A stretch of DNA of 64,000 nucleotides from Bifidobacterium sp. ESL0690 (GCF_029392315.1 NZ_CP113939.1:992001-1056000); one strand, 5' to 3'; numbered from the stretch's first letter, positions 26,080 through 35,608 are shown. Program-made: numbers and translations. The notes: generated by a model from the sequence alone, not told the origin.

Positions 26080-26943
26080 ATGACCATACTTGAAGAAAAC
26101 TACACTCTGAACAATGGTGTAAAGATTCCCAAGCTGGGTTTCGGTACATGGCTAATTGATGACGACAAAGCCGGAGCGTCGGTGCAGACGGCGCTCGCGT
26201 GCGGATACCGCTACGTTGACACGGCTCAGGCGTATGAAAACGAACATGGTGTGGGTGAAGGTGTGCGTGTTTCCGGCCTCAAACGTGAAGATGTGTTCGT
26301 CAGCACGAAGGTGAGGGCCGAACACAAGGACTATCAATCCGCCAAGGACTCCATCGAAGTCTCGCTCAAAGCCCTCGATATCGATTATATCGATTTGTTG
26401 CTCATCCATGCGCCCGAACCGTGGGCGCATTTCCATGAGGGCGACCATTGCTTCGAGGGCAATCTCGAGGCGTGGCGCGCGATGGAGGAGGCCGTGAAGG
26501 CGGGCAACGTGCGTGCCATCGGCGTCTCGAACTTTGAGGACGTGGACCTCGATAACATTTTCCAACACTGCGAGATCAAACCTGCGGTCAACCAGCTGCT
26601 TACGCATGTAGGCAACACGCGTTTCGACCTGCTCGACACTGCAAAGAAGAACAATATTCTGGTCGAGGCCTATTCGCCAATCGCGCACGGTGAGATGTCG
26701 CATAACCCGACGCTCACCAAGATGGCGGAACGTTATGACGTCTCCGTGCCGCAACTGATGATTCGCTACTGCCTGGAACTCGGCACGCTGCCACTTCCCA
26801 AGGCCTCTTCCGAGGCTCATATCAAGACCAACGCCGAAGTCGATTTCAACATCAGCGCCGAAGACATGCAAACGTTGCACGATATGCCGAAGGTTACCGA
26901 TTATGGCGAGGCCAGCGATTTCCCCGTGTTCAGCGGACGTTAA
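26080..26943 (+). CDS. Aldo/keto reductase
   Basis: A 287-aa NADPH-dependent oxidoreductase of the AKR superfamily (2,5-diketo-gluconate reductase-like). The catalytic tetrad is present: Asp and Tyr in YVDTAQAYENEHGVGEG, Lys in VSTKVRAEHK, His in LLLIHAPEP. The NADP-binding end reads LPLPKASSEAHIKTN. AAAGGA six bases upstream supports the ATG at 26080; 26077 is an alternative. It is followed after 124 bp by a cupin gene. Physiological carbonyl substrate not predictable. Confidence 0.93.
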   Translation: MTILEENYTLNNGVKIPKLGFGTWLIDDDKAGASVQTALACGYRYVDTAQAYENEHGVGEGVRVSGLKREDVFVSTKVRAEHKDYQSAKDSIEVSLKALDIDYIDLLLIHAPEPWAHFHEGDHCFEGNLEAWRAMEEAVKAGNVRAIGVSNFEDVDLDNIFQHCEIKPAVNQLLTHVGNTRFDLLDTAKKNNILVEAYSPIAHGEMSHNPTLTKMAERYDVSVPQLMIRYCLELGTLPLPKASSEAHIKTNAEVDFNISAEDMQTLHDMPKVTDYGEASDFPVFSGR

Positions 26944-27067
26944 TCGTCTCAACGATTTTATCGACAATCCCCGATACGTCGGTTAATATGCGACCCGGTT
27001 TGTCGGAAACCGATAAGCTCGGAGTCATATCGTATACGAATAATTTCAATAGAAAGAGATAAAGAAA

Positions 27068-27478
27068 ATGGCAACAACATTCACGAATCCAAGCCCGTTC
27101 CCAATGGGACATCCCAACGATGCCTATGCCCAGTATTTTGATGGCCAGAGTTACAATGCTCCGCTGGGTGGCATGGACCAGGTCGGGGTTGCCAACGTGA
27201 CCTTTGAGGCCGGCTGCAGGAACCATTGGCATATCCACCACAAGGCCACCCAGATTCTCATCGCCGTGGGCGGTCGCGGCTACTGCCAGTTCCAAGGCGA
27301 GCCGGTGCGCGAGATGCGTCCCGGCGACGTGGTGGTCGTACCACCGGAAACCAAGCACTGGCACGGCGCGAGCCCGAACGAACCGTTCTCGCACATAGCC
27401 GTGATGACGTGTGGAGAAGGCGCTTCGAACGAGTGGCTTGAACCGGTCGATCCGCAAGAATACGCCAAACTGAACTGA
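27068..27478 (+). CDS. Cupin domain protein
   Basis: A 136-aa single-domain cupin. Motif 1 GCRNHWHIHHKATQIL (G-x5-HxH with a trailing H/E position) and motif 2 PGDVVVVPPETKHWHG are intact, giving His ligands for a metal ion. Such proteins often accompany carboxymuconolactone decarboxylase-like or oxidoreductase genes; here it follows an aldo/keto reductase, and the pair may act together on a carbonyl stress compound (inference). Confidence 0.9.
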   Translation: MATTFTNPSPFPMGHPNDAYAQYFDGQSYNAPLGGMDQVGVANVTFEAGCRNHWHIHHKATQILIAVGGRGYCQFQGEPVREMRPGDVVVVPPETKHWHGASPNEPFSHIAVMTCGEGASNEWLEPVDPQEYAKLN

Positions 27479-27485
27479 CCCCTGC

Positions 27486-27590
27486 TTACCTCAACCGCTT
27501 GCCGAATCGGGCCTGCATCTTGTCGGGTGTGTAGCTGATGGCCTGATAGAACTTGTGGGCATCTTTGCGAAGCTCAGGCTTTTCGTGCCA
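27486..27590 (-). pseudogene. 3' fragment of a GNAT acetyltransferase gene
   Basis: Codes LRKDAHKFYQAISYTPDK plus MQARFGKRLR and stop, almost the same as the C-terminus of the GNAT at 25330-25770. The upstream part of the gene is missing; homology ends near 27575. A relic of duplication and deletion. Confidence 0.75.
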
Positions 27591-27722
27591 CAATAGAGAA
27601 GGTCAGCGGGATGCGTGGGTAACCTTGCGGCATGTGCCACGACTTGTCTCGTTCGTCGAATTCGAGCAGCGGCGATGCCTGCCAGTCGGAGATGTCGTAT
27701 TCGCCGATTGAATTTTTCGGTT
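27574..27722 (-). pseudogene. 3' remnant of another gene, possibly a class I SAM methyltransferase
   Basis: An open frame (KNSIGEYDISDWQASPLLEF ... then GYPRIPLTFSIVARKA and stop) in a frame different from the GNAT fragment. The ending PLTFSIVARK resembles the last strand of class I methyltransferases. No start or upstream domain remains. It abuts the GNAT relic, so two broken genes meet here. Confidence 0.45.
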
Positions 27723-27729
27723 TGGTCTT

Positions 27730-28143
27730 TTACTCAATGGCAGCGTTGATGACATCTGCAACCTGACGTGGGTCAGCAACGCCCAGCACCAGGCGATTGA
27801 ACTTTTCATTACGAAGCTGGATGACGAGCGGTTGTTCGGGTTGCGCGATGTTCCAGAATTCGACATCGCCGTCGGGGAACTTGAACGTGCCGGCGTTTTT
27901 GCCCGGAATCGATAAGCCGGGATCGCGCAATGCCCGGCGTCCGGACATGTTGAACCCGGGGTCGAGCGTCGCGCCCGCTACATGAGCGAGCGGAATCTCA
28001 AGATTGCCTTTGAGTGACCAGAGTTTGTTGAGACCATTCGGCACGACTTTCAGGGTCTTTCCTTCGATGGTTACGGTGTTGCTGCCCGTGGTCCCGGAGT
28101 CATTGTGGCTTGTTTTTTCCTGATTGTTTTGCATTTCGGACAT
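27730..28143 (-). CDS. Hypothetical protein (137 aa), possible PH-like fold
   Basis: A polar N-terminus (about 1-22) is followed by a strand-rich domain ending in a helix (FNRLVLGVADPRQVADVINA), with GNLEIPLAHVAGATLDPGF and KFPDGDVEFWNI. This layout (IPLAHVAGA...GT...F.D..RP.VI.L....F..LVLEV.DP..VA..I..A) resembles bacterial PH-like domain proteins. AAAGGAAG precedes the ATG. It is encoded after the TetR gene at 28214-28741 in the same direction, 70 bp apart, and may be its target. Confidence 0.7.
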   Translation of the reverse strand: MSEMQNNQEKTSHNDSGTTGSNTVTIEGKTLKVVPNGLNKLWSLKGNLEIPLAHVAGATLDPGFNMSGRRALRDPGLSIPGKNAGTFKFPDGDVEFWNIAQPEQPLVIQLRNEKFNRLVLGVADPRQVADVINAAIE

Positions 28144-28213
28144 AGTGATGCTTCCTTTTCTTAATGGTGGTTCTAAAAAGTTTGATTGATTTGAATATAC
28201 GGATTGAGCGGGT

Positions 28214-28741
28214 TTAGGCCTTCGTTGAGCTGGCGCCGATACCAGCTCGATTCAGCAGATTGTCTCCAAGAGTTTGTGGCAGCAGATCCGCTTGTTCCCG
28301 TGGAATCAGGGAGCGCCATCTGACGATGATGTCGCGAACCTTCGCGTCATGGGGTGCAAGTTCCAGACAGGCGATGGTGACAAGTGTCAGAACGTCAACT
28401 GAGAAAAGGCTATTGGCAAGGAATTGCGGTTCGGACCGAATCGTCTTTCCGCCAGCTTCGGATTGAATCGATGGGGAAGGGGCTTCGGCGGGGATGCTGT
28501 CGCCTTCGCCGGATTCAGCTTTATTTGTTGCTTTGTTCTCGGTCGTAGCGTCCAACGCACCCTGCAGCACTTTCAGGAACACCCCGCGCTTGCTGCCGAA
28601 AGCCTGGTAGAGGCTTCCACGTTTGAGCCCGGTCGCGCTCACGAGGTCATCGATCGAGGTGGCATCGTAGCCGCGTGTGCAGAAAACCTTGCGACACCGT
28701 TCGAGCACTTGATGCTCATCAAAACTTCTTGGTCTTGCCAT
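28214..28741 (-). CDS. TetR/AcrR family transcriptional regulator
   Basis: A 175-aa repressor beginning MARPRSFDEHQVLERCRKVF; helix-turn-helix near 22-55 (YDATSIDDLVSATGLKRGSLYQ then AFGSKRGVF, shown in part). A charged linker of about 30 residues interrupts the ligand domain. The start at 28741 is the family's usual MxRPRxFD; 28777 would add an unlikely leader. Likely controls itself and the downstream 137-aa protein. Confidence 0.87.
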   Translation of the reverse strand: MARPRSFDEHQVLERCRKVFCTRGYDATSIDDLVSATGLKRGSLYQAFGSKRGVFLKVLQGALDATTENKATNKAESGEGDSIPAEAPSPSIQSEAGGKTIRSEPQFLANSLFSVDVLTLVTIACLELAPHDAKVRDIIVRWRSLIPREQADLLPQTLGDNLLNRAGIGASSTKA

Positions 28742-29070
28742 ATTTGGCACTATACCAGTTTTTGAACGAATAGTCAAAAACTAAAAGCCGCGTTTTGATT
28801 TATGTAAGTATGTGGGCCTATGTGCGATAGGTTTTCTTGTCCATAGTGCTGAAAGTGCCATTCATGCTGATACTGGCTTGGTGGGTAGAACTTTTTTGGT
28901 ATCTTGTTTTTCCTTGCAAGAAATGTTCCAACAGTCGAACTTATTTATGGCGAAAATACTGAGATAAATCGCATGTGGCGAGTAATAATTTATGAAAATC
29001 CTCACACTTTGATAATCTTTATTCGAATAGAAAATATTCGAAGTTGATTTATCTATAGTAAGAGGAAGAT
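28742..29070. other. AT-rich intergenic promoter region
   Basis: About 330 bp without a gene, between the divergent TetR and surface-protein operons. AT-rich stretches with several TTATTCGAATAGAAAATATTC-like short repeats near 29020-29045 suggest promoter or operator DNA for the surface operon. Confidence 0.45.
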
Positions 29071-29679
29071 ATGACTAGAAAAAGAGGGGCCATCTGTACG
29101 TTGGCAACGCTATGTATTGCGTTGTTGGCGGCTATAGTTTGCCCGCAACCCGCTTTTGCGAACGATCTTTCGCAGATATCGGTGCCAGCTGGAACCCAGA
29201 ATGTATGGGTGGATGTTGAAACTCCATCAGCGTCCTCGGTGACTTACAAAGGCACTATGAACAACAATGGCAGCAAGACGGATTTGCAATTCAAGCCGTC
29301 GCCCAGTGGTCTTACGGCCATTGCGCCGGCGCAAGAAGGCAAGGCCTCATTCGTGTTGTCTGCGAATAAGCCGACGAATGCATTGTTTGCATTCACTTTT
29401 GTCGATGGCAGCGGTGCCGTTCTCTATGAGTTCTCCGGTCGCATCGGTGTGACTGAAAAGCCTCAGACCGTTAATGTCGCGATGATGGCGAAGCCCGGCA
29501 AGAACACGGCAACCGGTAATAATGCCAACGCCGGCAAGAATACAGCAGCCAACCAGGTCGCCAAGAAAGACCCGATCGCCCAAACCGGTTCCGAGGTTTT
29601 GCCGGTCGTTGCGATGGCCTTCGGAGCCCTCGCCGTCGGTGCGGTTCTGGTTTATGCGAGGAAGAAGGTGGCACGATGA
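29071..29679 (+). CDS. Secreted, sortase-anchored surface protein (202 aa)
   Basis: A signal peptide (MTRKRGAICTLATLCIALLA..., cleavage near AFA-ND at about 30) leads to a beta-rich domain (about 35-135), a Lys/Asn/Ala-rich wall-spanning linker (about 138-166) and the cell-wall sorting signal IAQTG at 169-173, followed by a hydrophobic helix and the basic tail ARKKVAR. The sorting motif varies from LPxTG. AAGAGGAAG precedes the start. Its stop overlaps the start of the large secreted protein (ATGA), so both are made together and probably form a surface complex. Confidence 0.83.
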   Translation: MTRKRGAICTLATLCIALLAAIVCPQPAFANDLSQISVPAGTQNVWVDVETPSASSVTYKGTMNNNGSKTDLQFKPSPSGLTAIAPAQEGKASFVLSANKPTNALFAFTFVDGSGAVLYEFSGRIGVTEKPQTVNVAMMAKPGKNTATGNNANAGKNTAANQVAKKDPIAQTGSEVLPVVAMAFGALAVGAVLVYARKKVAR

Positions 29680-32600
29680 AAGGCATTTTGCATTCGTCTT
29701 CCAGACTTAAGAAAGCGGTCGCGCTAAGTGTTGCTTCCGCCCTTGCGCTGACAATGGGCGTGACGGGGGCTACCAGTGCCAACGCATCAGGGTTGACTCC
29801 TGTCAACAAGGCCGAATACTCGTCGAAGAAGTACGTCCCTGCTGTAGAGTCTTCGATCGGCGTGGGTTCTGTGCCAACGAACAGCGATGATGGTGTCGCG
29901 TTGCCGGGCATGAACGGATACGATTCGGCGCTTCTGCGTCTAAGCGTGTTCGCGCCGGCTCAGGACACGACGATAAGCGTTTCCGGCACGACGGCGCTCG
30001 TCGCTTCCGCTGGCCAGGATGCCTCGACTACGGTTCTTGCGCCGCTTTCCGGTGGCAAGGCTGCTATCGCGGCTTCGGCCAATGCCAATATTCGCGTCGA
30101 GGTTCTGGCTTCGTTCAAGAATTCCGACAATACCCCAGGTCTCACCAAGGCGCTTTCTGCCGTCAAGACTCGTGCCACGGCCGCGTTGGGTGCCGAGCAG
30201 ACGGTTGCCGTCACCGGTTTGGGCGGCGTGCCCAGCATTGACGTGCGTGCTGTATATGTCACCGCGGATATCACGTTGCAGCAGGCTGGAACCGTCACGC
30301 TTGCCGGCCAACAGGTTGCGTTACCGCAAGGTCATACGGCAGTCTCCACGCTTGTCGTGCCGGATGTCGAAAAGGGCGAGATTCGTATCTCGTCGACGAC
30401 TCCAGGCACCGTCGGACTTTCGCTGCGCGGTTGGGTCTCCGGCTCCGCCGCCAATCGCGATCATGCCAACGTCGAGGGCAGCTATGTGCCGGTTTCCGGC
30501 GCAAACTGGTCCAAGAGCACGGCTTCTCCGGGTGCTCAGAACAAAGTCAATGTTCCCGGCAACAAGGACCGCGCAATGTCGCTGGCTTTGGTCAGCGCCG
30601 GCAAGCAGACGGCGAACACCGCCCGTACCTTCGTCGATGTGGGTGAAAGTCTTAACGGCCGCGCTCACGGCGTCGTTGTCGATGGGCAAAGGGGTGCAGT
30701 GCCTCAGGTCGAAGTGGTTGAATCTTCGGCTACCCAAGCTCCGGTGAGCGTGCGTGGTGATGCGGTGAACGTCGGCGTCCTGCCTTTGGGCGACGTTCTC
30801 GGCGTGCCCAGCTCAGCCAAGAGTGCGGTCAATCTGGCCATCACGTCTCCCGGCGAGGGAGCCAAGGTGGATCTGGCGAAGACCGGCATGGTCACCCTGA
30901 AGGGCACCGTCAAGTCAGATTCGGCCATAGACCGCGTCGAAGTGTATGGCAACTCGGTCAAGATCGGAACTGCCGATGTGCAATACACGGCCACTGGTGC
31001 TCAATGGACGATGCGCGTCGCCTCGCCTCGCAGCCAGCAAGTGACCTACAAGGCCGTCGGCATCGCACGCGACCAAGGACAGGCCGAATCCAAGGTCGGT
31101 GTCCGCGTCGTTCTGCCGGATGCCCAAAAGACATTGGTCACTCCCGATACGGTGGTGATCAATCCCGATGACGGCATCAACACGATCCTGAAGGTCAACA
31201 GCGACAACATCGTCTTTGCCAACAAGCCGAGTTTCGATGTCGGCAAGGTCATTGTTTCCGGCGTCGGCACCAATGTTCCCGAAGGCTTCATCAGGCGCGT
31301 CCTGACTGTCGAGCGCAGCGACCACGGTTGGATCGTCTTCACCACGTCGGCCGCGATGACGGATGTCTTCGAACAGGTGCATATCGATCATAATCAGACC
31401 GCTATGGGCCCCGACGCCACAGCGACGGAAACGCCGAACTCCAATTCTGACATAGTGGTCAAGCCTGGTGACAAGCAACGGGTCGACATGGTGTCTGCCG
31501 GCCAGCTGAGTAGATCCGCCTCGCCACAAAAACCTGCCCCACGGTTTGACGCCGATGCGAGCGCCGGTATGGAAGCGTCGTTCAATATGAGCTTCCCGGG
31601 TCCGAACGTGAGCAACAACGACGATCCGGATGCCAAAAAGCCGACGGATTACGCCAAGCAGCATCACGGTGACAGCAAGGCGAAGAAAGCGGCCCAGGCC
31701 AGCAGTGGCATCGCCCTTTCCGCCAAGGAAGCCGTTACGCTCGGCGTGCATTTCACGCTCGATGTCGACGTGGCCTTTGATTGGGCGCCGAAGGTGGAAC
31801 TCAAGAAGTTCAGAACCTCCATCACCGGTGATCAGAAGACCAATGCCTCCCTGTCGGCATTCGGCAAGGCTTCAGCTAGCTATAGCAATGACGATGTCGC
31901 TCATCTGCACCTTTCCACGATCAGCTTCTCGGTCGGCCCTGTGCCGGTCGTGATCGTGCCGGAAGCCTCGCTCGGTTTCGCGGCGAAGGTCAACGGTTCG
32001 GCGAAGGTCGAGTATTCGTACGCCCAGGAACGTTCGTTCGAAAAGGGTGCGGAATTCTCCGACGGCAACTGGAAGATGATTGACGAGAACCATGATTCGG
32101 CAAGCAAGAACACCCCATGCGGCCCTAACGGATACGAGACCTCGTCGTCCGGCAGCGTCGACGCCGAAGCTGGCCCGACCGTGCATGCCGCGCTGAAGAT
32201 CTATGACGTGGTCGGCCCTGAGATCAATGCGGGAATAAAGGCCACGGCCAATGCCAACTATGATGGCAATGCCAGTTCTGCCGGGCATGTCGCCGTCAAG
32301 TGGAAGTTCATCGTGAAGGTGATAGGCAACGGCGAGGTCAAGGCGAAGTTCACCGTTCCCGTCATCGACAAGACCCTCTTCGATAAGACCTTGGCTTCCG
32401 GTGACGTCGAAACGACGGTCATCGATAGCGAGCTCAACGTGGATCATAACTGCCCGGCCGATAGTGGGACCGGCGGCAACTCCGACACGAGCAACGAAAC
32501 CTACGATCTGACAGGCAAGGTCAGCGATGCGACGAACGGGAACGCGATTCCCGATGCCACCGTCGTCGTCACCGGCAACGGTATTTCAAAGACCACAACC

Positions 32601-33221
32601 TCAAACGATCGCGGAGAGTTCGCCATGGGACTGCCTGCGGGCGAGTACGATGTGAAAGTCACCCATCCCGGTTACATCGATTGGACAACGCATATCAACA
32701 TGACTTCGAATCTCGATTTGAACGTCGTCAGCTCGCTGTCCACACCGACGTCCTCGATCGGCGAGTATCGCGCGGTGCTCACGTGGGGCGAAAAGCCTGC
32801 GGATGAGGATTCCCACCTCATCGGCAACACGCCGAATGCCCACTATCACGTCTATTACCGCAACAAGAACGCCTATGACAACAGCAGTAGGCGTGTCGCG
32901 TGGCTGGATCGTGACGACGTGACAAGCTATGGTCCCGAGACGGTCACGTTCGACGTGGATGCCAACGGTACATATAGCTATTATGTGCACAACTACAGCC
33001 GTACCAATCACTACACCGGCGATAAGTTAAGTACTTCCGGTGCTCAGGTGGATCTGTACCGTGGCGATCAGCAGGTCGGTCATTATGTCATTCCGACGGA
33101 TTGGGGGAATGAAGATGACTGGTATGTGTTCTCCATTCAGAACGGGCAGGTAACCGGTTATATTCCGCAGGCCATGTCGCAGGGGCTTACGCCTCCGTCG
33201 TCCGGCTCGGACAAGAAGTAA
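29676..33221 (+). CDS. Large secreted surface protein with carboxypeptidase-regulatory-like and DUF2135/YfaP-like domains (1181 aa)
   Basis: Signal peptide (about 1-38, ending SANA-SG). The N-terminal 360 residues are strand-rich and unassigned; an Ig-like domain follows (about 395-480, SPGEGAKVDLAKTGMVTLKG). A middle region (about 650-930) is again unassigned. Near 941-1010 lies a carboxypeptidase-regulatory-like beta sandwich (GKVSDATNGNAIPDATVVV...PAGEYDVKVTHPGY). The C-terminus (about 1025-1165) is a DUF2135/YfaP-like domain (VLTWGEKPADEDSHLIG). No LPxTG or anchor is present, so it depends on the co-translated IAQTG protein or is released. Adhesion or host interaction is inferred. Confidence 0.8.
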   Translation: MKGILHSSSRLKKAVALSVASALALTMGVTGATSANASGLTPVNKAEYSSKKYVPAVESSIGVGSVPTNSDDGVALPGMNGYDSALLRLSVFAPAQDTTISVSGTTALVASAGQDASTTVLAPLSGGKAAIAASANANIRVEVLASFKNSDNTPGLTKALSAVKTRATAALGAEQTVAVTGLGGVPSIDVRAVYVTADITLQQAGTVTLAGQQVALPQGHTAVSTLVVPDVEKGEIRISSTTPGTVGLSLRGWVSGSAANRDHANVEGSYVPVSGANWSKSTASPGAQNKVNVPGNKDRAMSLALVSAGKQTANTARTFVDVGESLNGRAHGVVVDGQRGAVPQVEVVESSATQAPVSVRGDAVNVGVLPLGDVLGVPSSAKSAVNLAITSPGEGAKVDLAKTGMVTLKGTVKSDSAIDRVEVYGNSVKIGTADVQYTATGAQWTMRVASPRSQQVTYKAVGIARDQGQAESKVGVRVVLPDAQKTLVTPDTVVINPDDGINTILKVNSDNIVFANKPSFDVGKVIVSGVGTNVPEGFIRRVLTVERSDHGWIVFTTSAAMTDVFEQVHIDHNQTAMGPDATATETPNSNSDIVVKPGDKQRVDMVSAGQLSRSASPQKPAPRFDADASAGMEASFNMSFPGPNVSNNDDPDAKKPTDYAKQHHGDSKAKKAAQASSGIALSAKEAVTLGVHFTLDVDVAFDWAPKVELKKFRTSITGDQKTNASLSAFGKASASYSNDDVAHLHLSTISFSVGPVPVVIVPEASLGFAAKVNGSAKVEYSYAQERSFEKGAEFSDGNWKMIDENHDSASKNTPCGPNGYETSSSGSVDAEAGPTVHAALKIYDVVGPEINAGIKATANANYDGNASSAGHVAVKWKFIVKVIGNGEVKAKFTVPVIDKTLFDKTLASGDVETTVIDSELNVDHNCPADSGTGGNSDTSNETYDLTGKVSDATNGNAIPDATVVVTGNGISKTTTSNDRGEFAMGLPAGEYDVKVTHPGYIDWTTHINMTSNLDLNVVSSLSTPTSSIGEYRAVLTWGEKPADEDSHLIGNTPNAHYHVYYRNKNAYDNSSRRVAWLDRDDVTSYGPETVTFDVDANGTYSYYVHNYSRTNHYTGDKLSTSGAQVDLYRGDQQVGHYVIPTDWGNEDDWYVFSIQNGQVTGYIPQAMSQGLTPPSSGSDKK

Positions 33222-33294
33222 GTTTCTTACTTCGGTCGTCTGATTTTCTTACTTGCCTGGCAGCTAAGCAAGGCAAGTAAATCAGGCTGATTTG

Positions 33295-33339
33295 TGGAGT
33301 GCGATCTGCATTGATATGCGGGTCGCACTCCACTTTTTG
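33295..33339 (+). terminator. Rho-independent terminator after the surface operon
   Basis: Stem GGAGTGCGA (33296-33304) with TCGCACTCC (33323-33331), then ACTTTTTG. A weaker repeat ACTTGCC/GGCAAGT lies just upstream at about 33250-33278. Confidence 0.8.
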
Positions 33340-33394
33340 ATACCAGTGATTATTATTTGACCGGTATCGAGGGTTATAGCGAAACTTGCCGAAA

Positions 33395-35314
33395 CTAGAT
33401 CCCCCACATTGACCATGCTGCTCCGTTCGCGTTTTCATGGACTTCGTCAAGCGCGATTCCAGCGGCATCTCTCGTCGCTTTGTTCGGGGCTTGCTGCTTC
33501 AGACGGTTGAGCGGACCGATGGCGGACGAGGGGAGTCCTGCCAGATAACCTGTGTCGACCTCTTCGATGCTTCCGTTGAGGTAGCCGTCCACATCGACGT
33601 TGGCGATGATGGCGTCGGGCTGGACGAAGGCGAAAACAAGCCAAAGGGCGAGGGTGCCGAAAAACGCGACACGGAACCATTCAAAACGCGGTCGCAGCAG
33701 CTTCACTACGGTTACCACAAGCAGAAATGCAATTGCCACCATGCCCCAGTAGGTGAGGATGCGCAGGCGCGTGAGGCCGTATTTGCGCACGTACAGGTTC
33801 ATGCGCCAGGCCGCGGAAACCAGCATCACCGCCGTCGAAGCGATAAGTACGAGTTCCAACGTAAGGAGTGATATCACGCGTTTCTGGTTTTTGCGAAAAT
33901 AGGCGCAGGCCATCACGATAACAAGATTGATGGCCGTGACGCCGACGAGCTGGAAGAATCCCGCACGGGCGTAGGCAGCGTAGCCGCCGAAGCGTTCGAG
34001 CGTGTCGACCCCGCCGAAGAGGTAGGAGGATTGGATGGCCACGAACACCAGATACACCACGTCGAGCATGGCGAGCATCGTGTTGAGCATCCCGGTGGAG
34101 GCGGAGTGCTGGATCGTGCTCTCGCTGGTAACGGTCTTTTGGCGTGGGTGGCGCAAAGCGAAGAGCAGTGAGAAGGTGATCGGGATAACCATGATGAAAC
34201 GAACGATGTCGAAAGCGCGAGGGCCGAGATCGATATGGAAGAAGTTTGCTAAAAGATGGTTGACGAGCCATTCGAAGTTTTCGTCAGCTGAGGAAAGTGC
34301 GGGAATCACAATGAACAGTACCGCGACCGCGCACATCGCGCCGACCGCGATACTGCCGACTGCCCGACCGCGTCCGTGCATCCACGATGAAGCGACCCGA
34401 CCCAAAACCGACCAGTGACGGAACTGCTCGACGAAGAAGGTGCCGATGCCGTGCAAGATTCCACTAAGGCGGAACAATTCGCTATCGTTCGCGCCGCTTA
34501 ACAGCAGGAAAGTGAGCGGCAGCGCGATGGCCAGCGCGCAGGCGTTGATGAGCCTGATCCAAGCGGCTTGGGAGAATGCGGGAACAAGCATGAGCGCAAT
34601 TGTGCAGAACAGCAGAGCGTATGAGGATTTCGGCATTTGCAGGTTCAGCCGTTTCGCACCCTTGAGCGTGCTTGCCTTTTTCACCGCTTGCGTTTCATGC
34701 CTTCGCCTCAACCACCAGGCACAGCCGAAGAAGGCGAGCAGGCAGACGCTTAGCGCCGCGCCGCCGGTTAACGCGAAATATCCCGAAAACAGTACGGGCG
34801 AGACGCATACACACCAAAGCAGTGAAAGCCCCAATGCGCAGAGCAGCGAGATTTTGTCGGCTTTCGTCAGCGGGGCAAGCGGAACCTTGGTGACCGTTTT
34901 GCCGGTTCCTGTTGCTGTGGTGTTGGCTATGTTCGCGGCTTGGGCTGCTGCCGATAGCGGGATGGAGTTCGTAAAATAGGGGTTCGCGTTGGGGCCTGTA
35001 GCCGATTGGCTTGCGGAATTCGTGTTGTTGGGTGTTTTCTTTGCTGGGTTTATGGTATTGGTCGTATTTGCTGTATTCGCTGAATTGACGGTATTGGCGT
35101 TTGTGGAGAGTGGTGCGTCTGCCGTTTTTGAGCTATTTGCTGTTGCCCTCGTGGCCTCTTGCGTTGCCGACGAAGTTGATGTTGCCTCTTTCCTCGAGGC
35201 TTCAGGCTGTGTGGGAGATGATGTCGACATTGATGATGCAGCCGCCGCCTTCGTCTCTTTATCTTTGTTTTTGGCCGATTCAGGCTGATTTTGGGTATAG
35301 TTGTCCTTATCCAT
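33395..35314 (-). CDS. Multi-pass membrane protein, DUF4173/DUF4153-like (639 aa)
   Basis: The first 150 residues are a disordered tail of Thr, Ser, Asn and Ala. Then about twelve membrane segments follow (from ISLLCALGLSLLWCVCVSPV, near 155). The region MNLYVRKYGLTRLRILTYWG (near 510) matches the signature of DUF4173 proteins, membrane proteins of unknown function usually found beside XRE/DUF2975 regulators. Start ATG 35314 has AAAGGAAG upstream. It follows the DUF2975-XRE pair in the same direction, so these three probably form one operon. Confidence 0.83.
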   Translation of the reverse strand: MDKDNYTQNQPESAKNKDKETKAAAASSMSTSSPTQPEASRKEATSTSSATQEATRATANSSKTADAPLSTNANTVNSANTANTTNTINPAKKTPNNTNSASQSATGPNANPYFTNSIPLSAAAQAANIANTTATGTGKTVTKVPLAPLTKADKISLLCALGLSLLWCVCVSPVLFSGYFALTGGAALSVCLLAFFGCAWWLRRRHETQAVKKASTLKGAKRLNLQMPKSSYALLFCTIALMLVPAFSQAAWIRLINACALAIALPLTFLLLSGANDSELFRLSGILHGIGTFFVEQFRHWSVLGRVASSWMHGRGRAVGSIAVGAMCAVAVLFIVIPALSSADENFEWLVNHLLANFFHIDLGPRAFDIVRFIMVIPITFSLLFALRHPRQKTVTSESTIQHSASTGMLNTMLAMLDVVYLVFVAIQSSYLFGGVDTLERFGGYAAYARAGFFQLVGVTAINLVIVMACAYFRKNQKRVISLLTLELVLIASTAVMLVSAAWRMNLYVRKYGLTRLRILTYWGMVAIAFLLVVTVVKLLRPRFEWFRVAFFGTLALWLVFAFVQPDAIIANVDVDGYLNGSIEEVDTGYLAGLPSSAIGPLNRLKQQAPNKATRDAAGIALDEVHENANGAAWSMWGI

Positions 35315-35394
35315 GACTGGCTTCCTTTTGAAATCGTGTGGTTACGGTTGTTGTTTAATCGCTGCTTGGTAATGAAAGATGCGGAAGAGTCGGG

Positions 35395-35607
35395 CTATTC
35401 CTCCGCTTCATAATGCAAAAGGTCGGCGGGCTGACAGTCCAGTTCGTGGCAGATGGCGGCGAGTGTCGTGAATCGCACCGCCCGCGCCTTTCCGGTTTTG
35501 AGAATGGAAAGGTTCGCCACCGTCACTCCTACGCGTTGGGAGAGTTCGGTAAGTGTCATGCGTCGGTCGGCGAGGATGTCGTCCAAGGTTACCGTGATAT
35601 GTCCCAT
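35395..35607 (-). CDS. XRE/Cro family helix-turn-helix regulator (70 aa)
   Basis: A compact Cro/C1 protein: MTLTELSQRVGVTVANLSIL (HTH) then TLAAICHELDCQPADLL, the typical YozG-like small regulator. It starts one base after the DUF2975 stop, so it is translated with it. Such pairs are widespread in Firmicutes and Actinobacteria; the membrane partner may sequester the regulator. Likely targets are its own operon and the DUF4173 gene. Confidence 0.92.
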   Translation of the reverse strand: MGHITVTLDDILADRRMTLTELSQRVGVTVANLSILKTGKARAVRFTTLAAICHELDCQPADLLHYEAEE

Positions 35608-35608
35608 G

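Noticed and set aside
27603..27866. 87-codon minus-strand frame
   Set aside because: Overlaps the end of the 137-aa gene in another frame and the methyltransferase-like remnant; serine/arginine-rich shadow composition.
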